Below are positions 34,411-42,802 of a stretch of DNA of 45,103 nucleotides, piece after piece; positions within the stretch are counted from its first letter, which is position 1; each line of letters opens with the position of its first letter. The stretch is from Chloroflexota bacterium (GTDB lineage: Bacteria > Chloroflexota > Limnocylindria > Limnocylindrales > CSP1-4): positions 1 to 45,103 of the forward strand of contig QKHE01000131.1 of NCBI GenBank assembly GCA_003250155.1, written 5' to 3'. Under the pieces are notes generated by a model that had not been told where the DNA came from, did not search any database, and saw nothing but the letters and a program-made list of their open reading frames with translations. Made by a program: the position numbers and the translations under genes.

Positions 34411-34607
34411 TCGGGCGGCGCCGAATCCCGCCGATCCTGCGGGCTGCGCTGCGCGGCCGCCGGACGGCGCTGCTGCCGCAGGGCGACACGTTCCTGCGCG
34501 GCCTGGCGCTCGGCGCGCTCGTCGGCGCCGCGATCGCCGGTTCCACGATCTGGAGCCGCATCCGCGGCCGCAACCGGCCGAGCAGGGCCGAGGACGCCGC
34601 GGGCTGA
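34407..34607 (+). CDS. Small single-helix membrane protein
   Basis: A 66-residue protein beginning with GTG in a GTGA overlap with the previous stop. A basic N-terminus (IGRRRIPPILRAALRGRR) precedes one Gly/Ala-rich helix (FLRGLALGALVGAAIAGSTIW) and a basic end. The helix resembles small YtxH-like membrane proteins, but this is weak. Probably works with the three-helix protein before it. Confidence 0.5.
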   Translation: MIGRRRIPPILRAALRGRRTALLPQGDTFLRGLALGALVGAAIAGSTIWSRIRGRNRPSRAEDAAG

Positions 34608-34629
34608 CCGAGCCCGAACGGCGCTCGGC

Positions 34630-34635
34630 TACCAT
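34630..34635 (+). promoter_or_regulatory. -10 box of the alaS operon (TACCAT)
   Basis: TACCAT ends 8 nt before ATG 34644 in a 36-base gap. It probably drives alaS and the six overlapping or close genes down to 44077. Confidence 0.5.
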
Positions 34636-34643
34636 TCCGGGCG

Positions 34644-37451
34644 ATGCCCAGCCCCGCTCCCGAACGTGATCCGCGGATCGAATGGCGATCCGCCGCCGAG
34701 ATCCGGAGCCGCTTCGTCGAGTTCTTCGCCGAGCGCGGCCACACGGTCGTGCCCAGCGCCAGCCTCGTGCCGGCTGGCGACCAGACGCTGCTGTTCACGA
34801 ACTCCGGGATGGTCCAGTTCAAGGACGTCCTGACCGGGGTCGAGAAGCGGTCGTACACGCGGGCCGTCGACTACCAGCGCTGCCTCCGCGTCGCCGGCAA
34901 GCACAACGACTTCGAGGAGGTCGGCCGGACGCCCCGCCACCACACGCTGTTCGAGATGCTCGGCAACTGGAGCTTCGGCGACTACTTCAAGCGTGAGGCG
35001 ATCCACTGGGCGTGGGACTTCCTGACCCGTGACCTCGGCCTGCCCGGGGAACGGCTCGCGGCGACCGTCTACTCGACCGACGACGTGGCCCACGAGGTCT
35101 GGCAGGACGAGATCGGCCTGCCGCCCGAGCGGCTGGTCCGCTGGGGTGACTTCCCGAGCGGCGACGAGAAGAACTGGTGGCGGATGGCCGACACGGGGCC
35201 GTGCGGACCGTGCTCGGAGATCCACTTCGACCGCGGGCCCGAGTTCAGCGAGGGCGACTTCTGCATCCCCGACCACTCCGAGACCTGCCCGCGCTGGCTC
35301 GAGGTCTGGAACCTCGTGTTCATGGAGTTCGAGCTGCACGCGGACCGCTCGCTCACGCCGCTGCCGGCGCCGGGCGTCGACACGGGCATGGGCCTCGAGC
35401 GGATCGCGAGCGTCGTGCAGCAGGTCCCGACGAACTACGACACCGACCTGTTCGTCGCGATCCATGCCCGGATGCGCGAGCTGCTCGGCCACGACCCCGA
35501 CGCGTTCGAGGCGGAGCGGTTCAGCTACCAGGTCATCGCCGACCACTCTCGGGCGATCACGTTCCTGATCGGCGACGGCGTGACCCCGTCGAACGAGGGC
35601 CGCGGCTACGTCTGCCGCCGCATCCTGCGACGCGCGGTTCGCCATGGCCGACTGCTCGGAAGAACCGAGCCGTTCCTGGCCGAGACCGCCAAGGTCGTCA
35701 TCGACACGATGGGCGAGGCCTACCCGTACCTCGTCGAGGTCCAGGCCGCGATCCTCGGCGCGATCGCCCGCGAGGAGGCCCAGTTCATCCGAACCCTCGC
35801 GGCCGGCACGAACCTGCTCGAGGAGGCGCTGATCCCGCTGACGTCAGAGGCGAGCGTCGTCGGCCGCCAGGCTGAGGCCCTGACCGCCGACGCGCCGGTC
35901 CTGCCCGGCGACGTCGCGTTCAAGCTCCACGACACGTACGGCTTCCCGATCGACCTGACGGTCGAGCTGGCGGCCGAGTACGGCGTGCGCGTCGACCGCG
36001 CGGGCTTCGAGGCGGCGCTCGAGGGGCAACGCGAGCGAAGTCGCAGCGGCAAGAAGGCCGACCTGCGGCGGCAGGCCGAGCAGGCCCAACTCTACGAGTC
36101 CATCCGCGGCCGCGCCGGCGACACGACGTTCCTCGGCTACGAGACGACAACCACCGGGGCCAGGGTGGTCGCCATCCTGCGCGACGGCATCGAGTACGAG
36201 GACCTCGAGGCGAAGGGCGACGAGGAGCTTCGAACGGAGGCCGGGGCTGCCGCCGAGATCGTCCTGGACGAGACGCCGTTCTACCCCGAAGGCGGCGGCC
36301 AGATCGGCGACCGCGGCACGTTGCGCGACGCCGACGGACGCGTCGTCTTCGAGGTCGAGGACACGCAGCGCGTGGCGGGCACCCAGGTGGCCGGCCTGAT
36401 CGCCCATCGCGGCACGCTCCGCGGGCGCCTCGCGGTCGGCGACACGGTCACGGCTGCGGTCGACCCGGAGCGGCGGGCCCACACGATGCGCAACCACACC
36501 GGCACACATCTCCTCCATCGGGCGCTCCGGAACGTGGTCGGTGAGCGGGCCAAGCAGGCCGGCTCGCTCGTCACGCCGGACTACCTGCGCTTCGACTTCC
36601 CGTTCGAGCGGGGCCTCACCGACGACGAGAGGCGATCGATCGAGGACGAGGTCCGGCGAATCGTTCGCGAGGACCGGCCGGTGACGATCGAGTACCTGCC
36701 GATGGCCGACGCGATCGAGCGCGGCGCCGACGCGTTCTTCGACGAGAAGTACGGCGAGACGGTCCGCACCATCCGGGTCGAGGACTACTCCTTCGAGCTG
36801 TGCGGCGGCACGCATTGCCGGGCGTCCGGCCAGATCGGGAGCTTCGTGATCACCGGGGAGCGGAGCATCGGCTCGGGCACGCGCCGGATCGAGGCGCTGA
36901 CCGGCGCCGGCGCCGATGCCCATCTCCGCGACAAGCTCGCGGTCCTCGACCAGGCCACCGAGGCCGCCGGTGCGAACACCGCCGAAGCGCTGCCCGACCG
37001 GATCGCGACCCTGCAGGCCGAGCTGAAGGACACGCGTCGCAAGCTGCGCGAGGGTGGCGGATCGCGGTCCGTGGCGCCGAAGCCGAAGGACCTGCGCGAC
37101 CGCGTCGAGACGTTCGACGGCGTGTCGATCGTCACGTTCGCCGCGCCGTTCGAGTCTCCAGATGCGATGAAGGGCTACGCCAGGGACCTGCGCTCGGCGC
37201 TCGGCGCGAACGTCGTGGCGCTGGCCCTCGATGCCGACGAGCCGCAGGTGTTCGTGACGGCCGACGAAACCGCGGTGGCCAAGGGCATCTCGGCCGGCGA
37301 GCTGGTCAAGCTCGCCGTCGGCGAGATCGGCGGCAAGGGTGGCGGCCGGCCCGAGATGGCCCAGGGCCGAGGCACGAAGCGCGACGGGGTCGAGGCAGCC
37401 ATGGCCGCCGTCCGGGCGGCAGCGCGCGAGGCCGCGTCCCGGCGCAGATGA
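34644..37451 (+). CDS. alaS: Alanyl-tRNA synthetase
   Basis: A 935-residue class II synthetase with all parts: catalytic core (SAEIRSRFVEFFAERGH, VVPSASLVPAGDQTLLFTNSGM, RHHTLFEMLGNWSFGDYFK), tRNA-recognition helices, editing domain (NHTGTHLLHRAL with the metal-binding HxxxH and CGGTHCRASGQIG) and the C-Ala domain (end, KGGGRPEMAQGRG). It is slightly longer than the E. coli enzyme (876). Start ATG 34644 is set by the TACCAT box. Its stop overlaps the next gene in ATGA. A housekeeping gene heading a cell-envelope operon is unusual as a functional unit but such operons are common in compact genomes. Confidence 0.95.
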   Translation: MPSPAPERDPRIEWRSAAEIRSRFVEFFAERGHTVVPSASLVPAGDQTLLFTNSGMVQFKDVLTGVEKRSYTRAVDYQRCLRVAGKHNDFEEVGRTPRHHTLFEMLGNWSFGDYFKREAIHWAWDFLTRDLGLPGERLAATVYSTDDVAHEVWQDEIGLPPERLVRWGDFPSGDEKNWWRMADTGPCGPCSEIHFDRGPEFSEGDFCIPDHSETCPRWLEVWNLVFMEFELHADRSLTPLPAPGVDTGMGLERIASVVQQVPTNYDTDLFVAIHARMRELLGHDPDAFEAERFSYQVIADHSRAITFLIGDGVTPSNEGRGYVCRRILRRAVRHGRLLGRTEPFLAETAKVVIDTMGEAYPYLVEVQAAILGAIAREEAQFIRTLAAGTNLLEEALIPLTSEASVVGRQAEALTADAPVLPGDVAFKLHDTYGFPIDLTVELAAEYGVRVDRAGFEAALEGQRERSRSGKKADLRRQAEQAQLYESIRGRAGDTTFLGYETTTTGARVVAILRDGIEYEDLEAKGDEELRTEAGAAAEIVLDETPFYPEGGGQIGDRGTLRDADGRVVFEVEDTQRVAGTQVAGLIAHRGTLRGRLAVGDTVTAAVDPERRAHTMRNHTGTHLLHRALRNVVGERAKQAGSLVTPDYLRFDFPFERGLTDDERRSIEDEVRRIVREDRPVTIEYLPMADAIERGADAFFDEKYGETVRTIRVEDYSFELCGGTHCRASGQIGSFVITGERSIGSGTRRIEALTGAGADAHLRDKLAVLDQATEAAGANTAEALPDRIATLQAELKDTRRKLREGGGSRSVAPKPKDLRDRVETFDGVSIVTFAAPFESPDAMKGYARDLRSALGANVVALALDADEPQVFVTADETAVAKGISAGELVKLAVGEIGGKGGGRPEMAQGRGTKRDGVEAAMAAVRAAAREAASRRR

Positions 37452-38026
37452 CGGATCTCACGCTCCTCGCCGGCGTGTCGGCCCTCGTGGCCGCCGTGGC
37501 GACGGTCGTCGGCGCGGTCCTGCTGATCCTGTTCTTCTCGAAGGGCGAGCCGTGGGGCACGCTCAACGACATCGCGAGCGTCGTGCTGATGGTCGCGATG
37601 CTGCCGCTCGTGCTGGCGATCGCGATCCTCCAGTCCGGGTCGTTTCCGGCCTCGCTGATCGTCGCGGCGGTGGGGCTCGTCGGCGCGACCGGCGCCGGCA
37701 TCGGCCAGGCCCTGCTCGTCGCCAGGCGCTGGACGTACGAGGAGCTGCTGCCGTGGACGCTCGGCTTCGGCGCCGTCGTCGGCCTGTGGTACCTCGGCGT
37801 CGGCGTGCTCGGACTGCCGGTGGCCGACGCCGGGGCGCTGGTCATCCTCGCCGCGGCAGCCGGCGTCGGCTACCTCGCGACCGGTTACGGGTTCTGGCGC
37901 GGGAATCAGCAGCACCCGCTCTCGATCGCCGGCGGCATCCTGCTGCTCGTCGCCTCGACGGCGTTCCTGGCCTGGCTCGGCCTGAAGCTCGTGACCGGCG
38001 AGGTCGCGGTGACCTGGCCGGCATGA
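37448..38026 (+). CDS. Polytopic membrane protein of unknown function
   Basis: A 192-residue protein with about six helices, opening TLLAGVSALVAAVATVVGAVLLILFF and ending with GGILLLVASTAFLAWLGLKLV. The loop GEPWGTLNDIASVVLMVAML after helix 1 is its most distinctive stretch. I do not recognise a family. ATGA overlaps on both sides (with alaS and the FtsA-like gene) make it translationally coupled. It could be a membrane partner of the actin-like protein downstream; that is inference from coupling only. The ORF track begins at 36800 in an alaS shadow frame. Confidence 0.65.
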   Translation: MTDLTLLAGVSALVAAVATVVGAVLLILFFSKGEPWGTLNDIASVVLMVAMLPLVLAIAILQSGSFPASLIVAAVGLVGATGAGIGQALLVARRWTYEELLPWTLGFGAVVGLWYLGVGVLGLPVADAGALVILAAAAGVGYLATGYGFWRGNQQHPLSIAGGILLLVASTAFLAWLGLKLVTGEVAVTWPA

Positions 38027-39294
38027 CGACGATGGCGAACCTCCGCCGGCTCTGGACGCGTGACGGGCGCGAGCGGCTCGATGCCTGCACGGCGCTCGAC
38101 GTCGGGACCGAGTTCGCGAAGGCCCTCGTGTTCGAGATCGACGAGACGAACCTCGGCATCGTCCGCGGCGTCGGGCGCAAGCGGCAGGGCCTGGCGCACA
38201 TGCAGTCGGGCACGGTGGCCGACATCGCGGCCGTGGTCGACAACTGCTCGGTGGCGCTGCAGGAGGCCGAGGAGATGGCCGGCTTCCGGCCGGAGCAGGT
38301 CGTGATCGGCATCGCCGGCGAGCTCGTGAAGGGCTTCACGACGGTCCACGACCAGCAGCGGGCCAAGGCCGAGCACCCGATCAACGAGAGCGAGCTGGCG
38401 AAGCTGATCGAGGGCGTCCAGCGGCGGGCGATGCAGGAGGCGGAGCGATCGGTGACCTGGGAGACCGGCCTGCCGAGCGTCGACGTCCGGCTCGTGCACG
38501 CGGCGGTCGTGGGGGCCTGGATCGACGGCTACGCGGTCACCAACCCGATCGGCTTCAAGGGCCGCAACGTCCGGATCGCGATCTTCGACGCGTTCGCGCC
38601 GCTGGTGCACCTCGGCGCCCTGCAGACCGTCGCCCAGCGGCTCGGCATGGAGCTGATCGCCGTGGTCGCGGAGCCGTACGCCGTTGCCCGCGTGCTCGAC
38701 AGCGAGCAGATCCGGCAGGCCGGCGCGCTGTTCATCGACGTCGGCGGCGGCACGACCGACGTGGCCCTGGTCCGCCAGGGCGGCATCGAGGGGACCCGGA
38801 TGTTCGCCCTCGGCGGCCGGGCGTTCACGAAGTCGATCGCCGATCGCCTTGAGCTGCCGTTCCCGCGCGCCGAGGCGCTCAAGGTCGACTATGCGCGCGG
38901 CATCGCCGGCGAGCGCGAAGCGGAGGTGCGCGAGATCGTGGCCGACGACGTCGCCGTCTGGGCGGCCGGCGTCGAGCTGGTCATGGAGGAGCTCGCCGGC
39001 GGCGACCTGCTGCCGGGTCGGGTGTACCTGTGCGGCGGCGGTTCGAGGCTGCCGGAGATCGCCGAGGCGCTGCGCGACGAGGCCTTCGCCCGCCAGCTGC
39101 CGTTCTCGCGGCCGCCCGAGGTCTCAATCCTGTCCCCCGAGCAGATCGAGCGGGTCCGCGACGAGACGCGCCTGCTCGTGGACCAGCAGGACGTCACGCC
39201 GATGGGCCTCGCCTACCAGGCGATCGAGCTCGGGACGTCGACGAATGTCCTCGACACGTCGCTGCGGCGGGTCGTGCGGGCGATGCGGATCTGA
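38023..39294 (+). CDS. FtsA/PilM-like actin-fold ATPase
   Basis: A 423-residue protein with the actin-ATPase motifs: phosphate-1 CTALDVGTEFAKALVF (22-37), an SHS2/1C-type insertion (about 95-180), phosphate-2 LFIDVGGGTTDVALV (236-250) and the adenosine motif VYLCGGGSRLPEIAEAL (334-350). The C-terminus SLRRVVRAMRI is short, basic and amphipathic, like the membrane-targeting helix of FtsA. No ftsZ or pilN/O is adjacent. It is coupled upstream to a polytopic protein and downstream (stop TGA shares a base with the next ATG) to a single-pass protein with a baseplate-J-like ectodomain. Could be a second FtsA-like or PilM-like protein serving an unknown envelope assembly. Confidence 0.75.
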   Translation: MTTMANLRRLWTRDGRERLDACTALDVGTEFAKALVFEIDETNLGIVRGVGRKRQGLAHMQSGTVADIAAVVDNCSVALQEAEEMAGFRPEQVVIGIAGELVKGFTTVHDQQRAKAEHPINESELAKLIEGVQRRAMQEAERSVTWETGLPSVDVRLVHAAVVGAWIDGYAVTNPIGFKGRNVRIAIFDAFAPLVHLGALQTVAQRLGMELIAVVAEPYAVARVLDSEQIRQAGALFIDVGGGTTDVALVRQGGIEGTRMFALGGRAFTKSIADRLELPFPRAEALKVDYARGIAGEREAEVREIVADDVAVWAAGVELVMEELAGGDLLPGRVYLCGGGSRLPEIAEALRDEAFARQLPFSRPPEVSILSPEQIERVRDETRLLVDQQDVTPMGLAYQAIELGTSTNVLDTSLRRVVRAMRI

Positions 39295-40979
39295 TGGCCG
39301 AGCCACCGGCCCCGGGAACGCCACCAGCCCCGGCCCCAGCTCCGCCGATCCTGTACCTCGACGTCGACGACGAGATCACGTCGGCCGCGGCACGGATCCG
39401 GAGCATCGACGCGGAGCGCGTCGCGCTGGTCGTGCCGTTCGGGTCGCGCCTCGCGACGTCGCGGATCAACTTCCGGCTGCTGGCCCGCGAGGCGACCGAG
39501 CGCGGCAGGGCGATCGAGATCGTCGCCGCGGACGCGTCGGCGCGGGCCCTCGCGGCCTCGGCGGGCCTCATCGTCCACCCGTCGGTCGCGGCCTTCGAGG
39601 GGCGAGAGCCGAGCGACGGCGGCGCCGCGGGGACGGGCGACACGGAGACGCGCGCCGCGCCGTCGGCGGCAGGCGCCACGGGCGACGAGGCGGACACGGC
39701 GACCAAGGTCTTCGCGGTGCCGAGCGGGGTGACCGAACACCCCGGCCTGTCGAAGCCGCGCGAAGGGTCACGCGTCCCGCTGGTCGGGCCGACCAGGCCG
39801 CCGGTTCGAACGAGCGTCGCTGCCGGCATCGCGGTGGCCCTCGTGGCCATCGTCGCGATCGCCGCCTGGGTGGCCGTCGTCGTGCTGCCGTCGGCGACGA
39901 TCTCGCTGGCGCCTCGGTCCGAGGGCGTCGGGCCGTTCGAGCTGGTCGTGGAGGCGCGACCCGATGTCGCGGCACCAGACCCGGCGGCGCTCGAGATCCC
40001 GGCGCGGTACTTCACGTTCGACGTCGAGGCCAGCGACACCTTTCCCGCGACCGGCGTGAAGGTCGAGGTGACCACGGCGACCGGGAGCGTCCGGTTCTCG
40101 AACCTGGACCCCTTCCGTTCGCGACGCATCGACGCCGGCTCCATCGTGGCCACCGAATCCAAGATCGAGTTCACCGTCCTCGGCGACGTGACGCTCCCGC
40201 CTGCGACCATCGATGCCAGCCTCACGATCATCCCGTCAACGAGCTTCGTTGGCGTCGAGGCGGTCGTCGCCGGCGTTGGCGGCAACGTGGATGCGGGCGC
40301 GATCACCGTGGTGCCGAGAGGCGTGAACAAGAACGCGATCAGCGTGACCAATCCCGAGCCGATCTCGGGCGGCGCGCGGACCGAGTCGCCGCAGGTGAGC
40401 CAGGCCGATGTCGATGCGGCGCTGGCGGCGCTCCAGGTGCTGCTGCGGTCCGATCTCGACGCGATCGCCGCGGACCCGACGGACGTTCCGCCCGGGACGC
40501 GGCTGTTCGGCCAGACCGGCATCGTCAGCGAGGCGGCGCCGACCGTCGACCCGGCGACGCTCGTCGGGACCGACGCGGCCGAGTTCGAGCTCGAGATGAC
40601 CGGCACGGGGACCGTGCTGGGCGTGGACCCGGCGCCGCTCGACGCGCTCGCCGAGGCGCGCCTGGCCGAGCGGGTGCAGGACGGCTGGCGGGTCGTCGAC
40701 GCTTCGATCGTGGTCACGGTCGGCGAGCCCTCGCTCTTCGGCCAGAGCGTGACCTTCCCCGTCTCGGTGCGCGCGACCCAGGTTCGGGTGGTCGACGAGG
40801 AGACCGTGATCGCGGCGGTGCGAGGCCTGATGCTCGCCGATGCGAGGATGCGCCTCGAGGCGTACGGCGACGTCGAGATCTCGCTGTGGCCGGACTGGGT
40901 CTCGAACGTGCCCGACGACCCGTCCAAGGTCGCCGTGACGATCCTCGAGCCGCGGCCCGCCGAGAGCCCCAGCCCGTGA
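39294..40979 (+). CDS. Single-pass membrane protein with cytosolic alpha/beta domain and baseplate-J-like ectodomain
   Basis: A 561-residue protein. After a Pro/Ala linker, residues 19-105 form an alpha/beta domain (ILYLDVDDEITSAAARIRS, VALVVPFGSRL, AIEIVAADASARALAASAG). A low-complexity linker (106-172) leads to one membrane helix (173-198, VAAGIAVALVAIVAIAAWVAVVVL). The remainder (200-561) is a beta-rich, Val/Thr/Pro-containing extracellular part with TGSVRFSNL, GNVDAGAITVVPRGV and TNPEPISGGARTESPQVSQADVDAAL, which resembles proteins annotated as baseplate J/gp47-like in Chloroflexota and candidate phyla. No phage genes surround it, so a structural envelope role is more likely. Its TGATG junction couples it to the FtsA-like gene and GTGA to ruvX. 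Confidence 0.65.
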   Translation: MAEPPAPGTPPAPAPAPPILYLDVDDEITSAAARIRSIDAERVALVVPFGSRLATSRINFRLLAREATERGRAIEIVAADASARALAASAGLIVHPSVAAFEGREPSDGGAAGTGDTETRAAPSAAGATGDEADTATKVFAVPSGVTEHPGLSKPREGSRVPLVGPTRPPVRTSVAAGIAVALVAIVAIAAWVAVVVLPSATISLAPRSEGVGPFELVVEARPDVAAPDPAALEIPARYFTFDVEASDTFPATGVKVEVTTATGSVRFSNLDPFRSRRIDAGSIVATESKIEFTVLGDVTLPPATIDASLTIIPSTSFVGVEAVVAGVGGNVDAGAITVVPRGVNKNAISVTNPEPISGGARTESPQVSQADVDAALAALQVLLRSDLDAIAADPTDVPPGTRLFGQTGIVSEAAPTVDPATLVGTDAAEFELEMTGTGTVLGVDPAPLDALAEARLAERVQDGWRVVDASIVVTVGEPSLFGQSVTFPVSVRATQVRVVDEETVIAAVRGLMLADARMRLEAYGDVEISLWPDWVSNVPDDPSKVAVTILEPRPAESPSP

Positions 40980-41446
40980 CGCTCCTCGGCCTCGATCTCG
41001 GGGAGCGCCGAATCGGGCTGGCGATCGCCGAGCCGGGCGAGCTGTCCGCGCGGCCGCTGGCGACGATCCATCGGGGTCGCGGCGCCGACCCGGCGCGCGA
41101 CGCCGAGGCCCTGGCCCACGTCGTGGCGGCACAGCGCGTGACCGAGCTGGTCGTCGGGCTGCCGCTCGAGGCCAGCGGCGTCGAGGGGCCGATGGCAATC
41201 GCGGCGCGTGCCTGGGCAGCGGACGTCGGCCGACGCCTCGGCCTGCCGGTCGCGATGCGCGACGAGCGCCTGACCAGCCACCTTGCCGAGACCCGCCTCG
41301 GCCCGATGCCGCGCGGTCGCTCGGGCGGCCCGCCGTCACGGACCCAGCGGGACCGGTATCGTGAGCGCGTGGACCGTGAAGCCGCGACGATCATCCTGCA
41401 GGACGAGCTCGACGCCCGCCGGGCGGCGGCGACCGAGGGCGCGTGA
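40976..41446 (+). CDS. ruvX: YqgF/RuvX-type Holliday junction resolvase-like nuclease
   Basis: A 156-residue RNase H-fold protein. LLGLDLGERRIGLA with Asp7, VVGLPLEASG and VDREAATIILQDEL (Asp about 133) are the three catalytic segments of the YqgF family, which has been linked to 16S rRNA 5' processing and Holliday junction resolution. The linker RGRSGGPPSRTQRDRYRERVD replaces the usual KRKxxxD loop and is longer. It starts with GTG in GTGA overlap and ends in GTGA overlap with mltG. ruvX-mltG adjacency is common in Gram-positives. Confidence 0.88.
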   Translation: MTLLGLDLGERRIGLAIAEPGELSARPLATIHRGRGADPARDAEALAHVVAAQRVTELVVGLPLEASGVEGPMAIAARAWAADVGRRLGLPVAMRDERLTSHLAETRLGPMPRGRSGGPPSRTQRDRYRERVDREAATIILQDELDARRAAATEGA

Positions 41447-42792
41447 GCATTCGCGGCGGTCGTCCCCCGCGGGAGCCGGAGATGCCGGTCTGGCGCGCCT
41501 CCGACGGCCGTGGCGCGGCGCCGGTCTATCGCCGCCGTCGAGACGGCGGTGGCGGGTTCCGAGTGCCCGGCTTCATTCGCTTCCTGCTCTTCTCCGGCGT
41601 GCTCGCCGCGATCGTCCTCATCGCGTTCCTCACGGCGCTCCGGCCCGTCCTGCGCGCCGGCGTCGTCGGCTGGGCCTGGGACAACCCCGGCTCGATCGCG
41701 CAATTCCCCCTGGTGGCCGAGCTCGTGCGCGAGGACCTCGGACCGGCGCTGACGGCACCGGCGGGCACGGATTCGACCGAGAAGGTCTTCACCGTGAACC
41801 CCGGCGACTCGATCTACGAGCTTGCGCCGCGCCTCCTTGACGAGGGCTTCGTCGCCAGCGAGCGCGCGTTCCTGTACGTCGCCCTCGAGGACGGGCTGAA
41901 CAAGGAGCTGACGGCCGGGACGTTCCTGCTGCGCGGCAACATGACGCCCGAGCAGGTCGCCACGGCGCTCGTCGTCGCGCGTGTCGTCTACGAGACGCTC
42001 GATGTCACGTTCCGCGAGGGGCTTCGCATCGAGCAGATGGTGGCCCTGCTGCAGACCCTCGAGACCGGCGTCGATCCCGCCGCGTTCTACGAGCTGGCGG
42101 CGCACCCGCCGGCGGAGCTCCTGGGCGACTACGCCTGGCTCGAGCTGCCCGAGGGCGCGAGCCTCGAGGGCTTCTTGATGCCCGCCACGTACAAGCTCAT
42201 CACGTCCTCGAACGGCGGCCCGTTCCACGTCACCAACGCGGAGGACCTGATCCGGGCGATGCTCGATCACTTCGAGACGACGGTCGGACTGGATCGGATC
42301 AACGTGCCCGAGGGGCGAGGCATGACGTTCTACCAGATCGTGACGCTGGCCTCGATCGTGGAGCACGAGGCGGCGCTCGACGAGGAGCGGGCGCTCATCG
42401 CCGGCGTCTACCAGAACCGGCTCGACAAGCTGAACGGCGTGGCGCCCGTCCTGAACGCCGACCCGACCGTCAAGTACGCCACCGACACGATGGTCCTGCG
42501 CGAGCTGCCGTTCGAGGACTGGAAGGACTTCTTCTTCTGGAGCCTGCCGGGCGAGCCGCTCGGCCAGGTCCAGGTCTCGAAGGACCTGCAGGGCTACCAG
42601 ACGTACCAGAACGCCGGCCTCATCCCGGGCCCGATCTCGACCGCCAGCCTGGCCTCGATCGACGCTGCGCTCAACCCGGATACGAAGGCCGGCTACCTGT
42701 TCTTCGTGCTGATCCCGGATACCAAGGAGCACGCGTTCGCGAAGACGCTCAAGGAGCACAACGCCAATCTCAGGAAATACGGCTACCGATGA
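41443..42792 (+). CDS. mltG: Endolytic murein transglycosylase MltG (YceG)
   Basis: A 449-residue protein: basic cytoplasmic N-terminus, one membrane helix (about 44-66, FIRFLLFSGVLAAIVLIAFLTAL), a LysM-like region near VNPGDSIYELAPRLLDEG, and the YceG catalytic domain. LEGFLMPATYKL, ASIVEHEAALDEERALIAGVYQNRL with the probable catalytic Glu307, and NADPTVKYA are family hallmarks. MltG cleaves nascent glycan strands and is thought to release them for termination. The GTG start overlaps ruvX by 4 bases. Fits the envelope theme of the operon with the FtsA-like and single-pass proteins. Confidence 0.93.
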   Translation: MSIRGGRPPREPEMPVWRASDGRGAAPVYRRRRDGGGGFRVPGFIRFLLFSGVLAAIVLIAFLTALRPVLRAGVVGWAWDNPGSIAQFPLVAELVREDLGPALTAPAGTDSTEKVFTVNPGDSIYELAPRLLDEGFVASERAFLYVALEDGLNKELTAGTFLLRGNMTPEQVATALVVARVVYETLDVTFREGLRIEQMVALLQTLETGVDPAAFYELAAHPPAELLGDYAWLELPEGASLEGFLMPATYKLITSSNGGPFHVTNAEDLIRAMLDHFETTVGLDRINVPEGRGMTFYQIVTLASIVEHEAALDEERALIAGVYQNRLDKLNGVAPVLNADPTVKYATDTMVLRELPFEDWKDFFFWSLPGEPLGQVQVSKDLQGYQTYQNAGLIPGPISTASLASIDAALNPDTKAGYLFFVLIPDTKEHAFAKTLKEHNANLRKYGYR

Positions 42793-42795
42793 GGA
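42791..42795 (+). promoter_or_regulatory. Ribosome binding site of the M24 peptidase gene (GAGGA)
   Basis: GAGGA overlaps the mltG stop (TGA 42790-42792) and lies 7 nt before ATG 42803, giving an ordinary Shine-Dalgarno start for the last gene of the operon. Confidence 0.6.
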
Positions 42796-42802
42796 TCGCG
42801 TC

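Noticed and set aside
39294-40979. Prophage or contractile tail locus suggested by baseplate-J similarity
   Set aside because: No tail, capsid, integrase or lysis gene nearby; the protein has a membrane helix and sits in a housekeeping operon.
39194-41281. 695-residue minus-strand ORF (and 40714-42969, 751 residues)
   Set aside because: Antisense shadows of the baseplate-J-like, ruvX and mltG genes; low-complexity Ser/Thr/Arg translation and no start signals.
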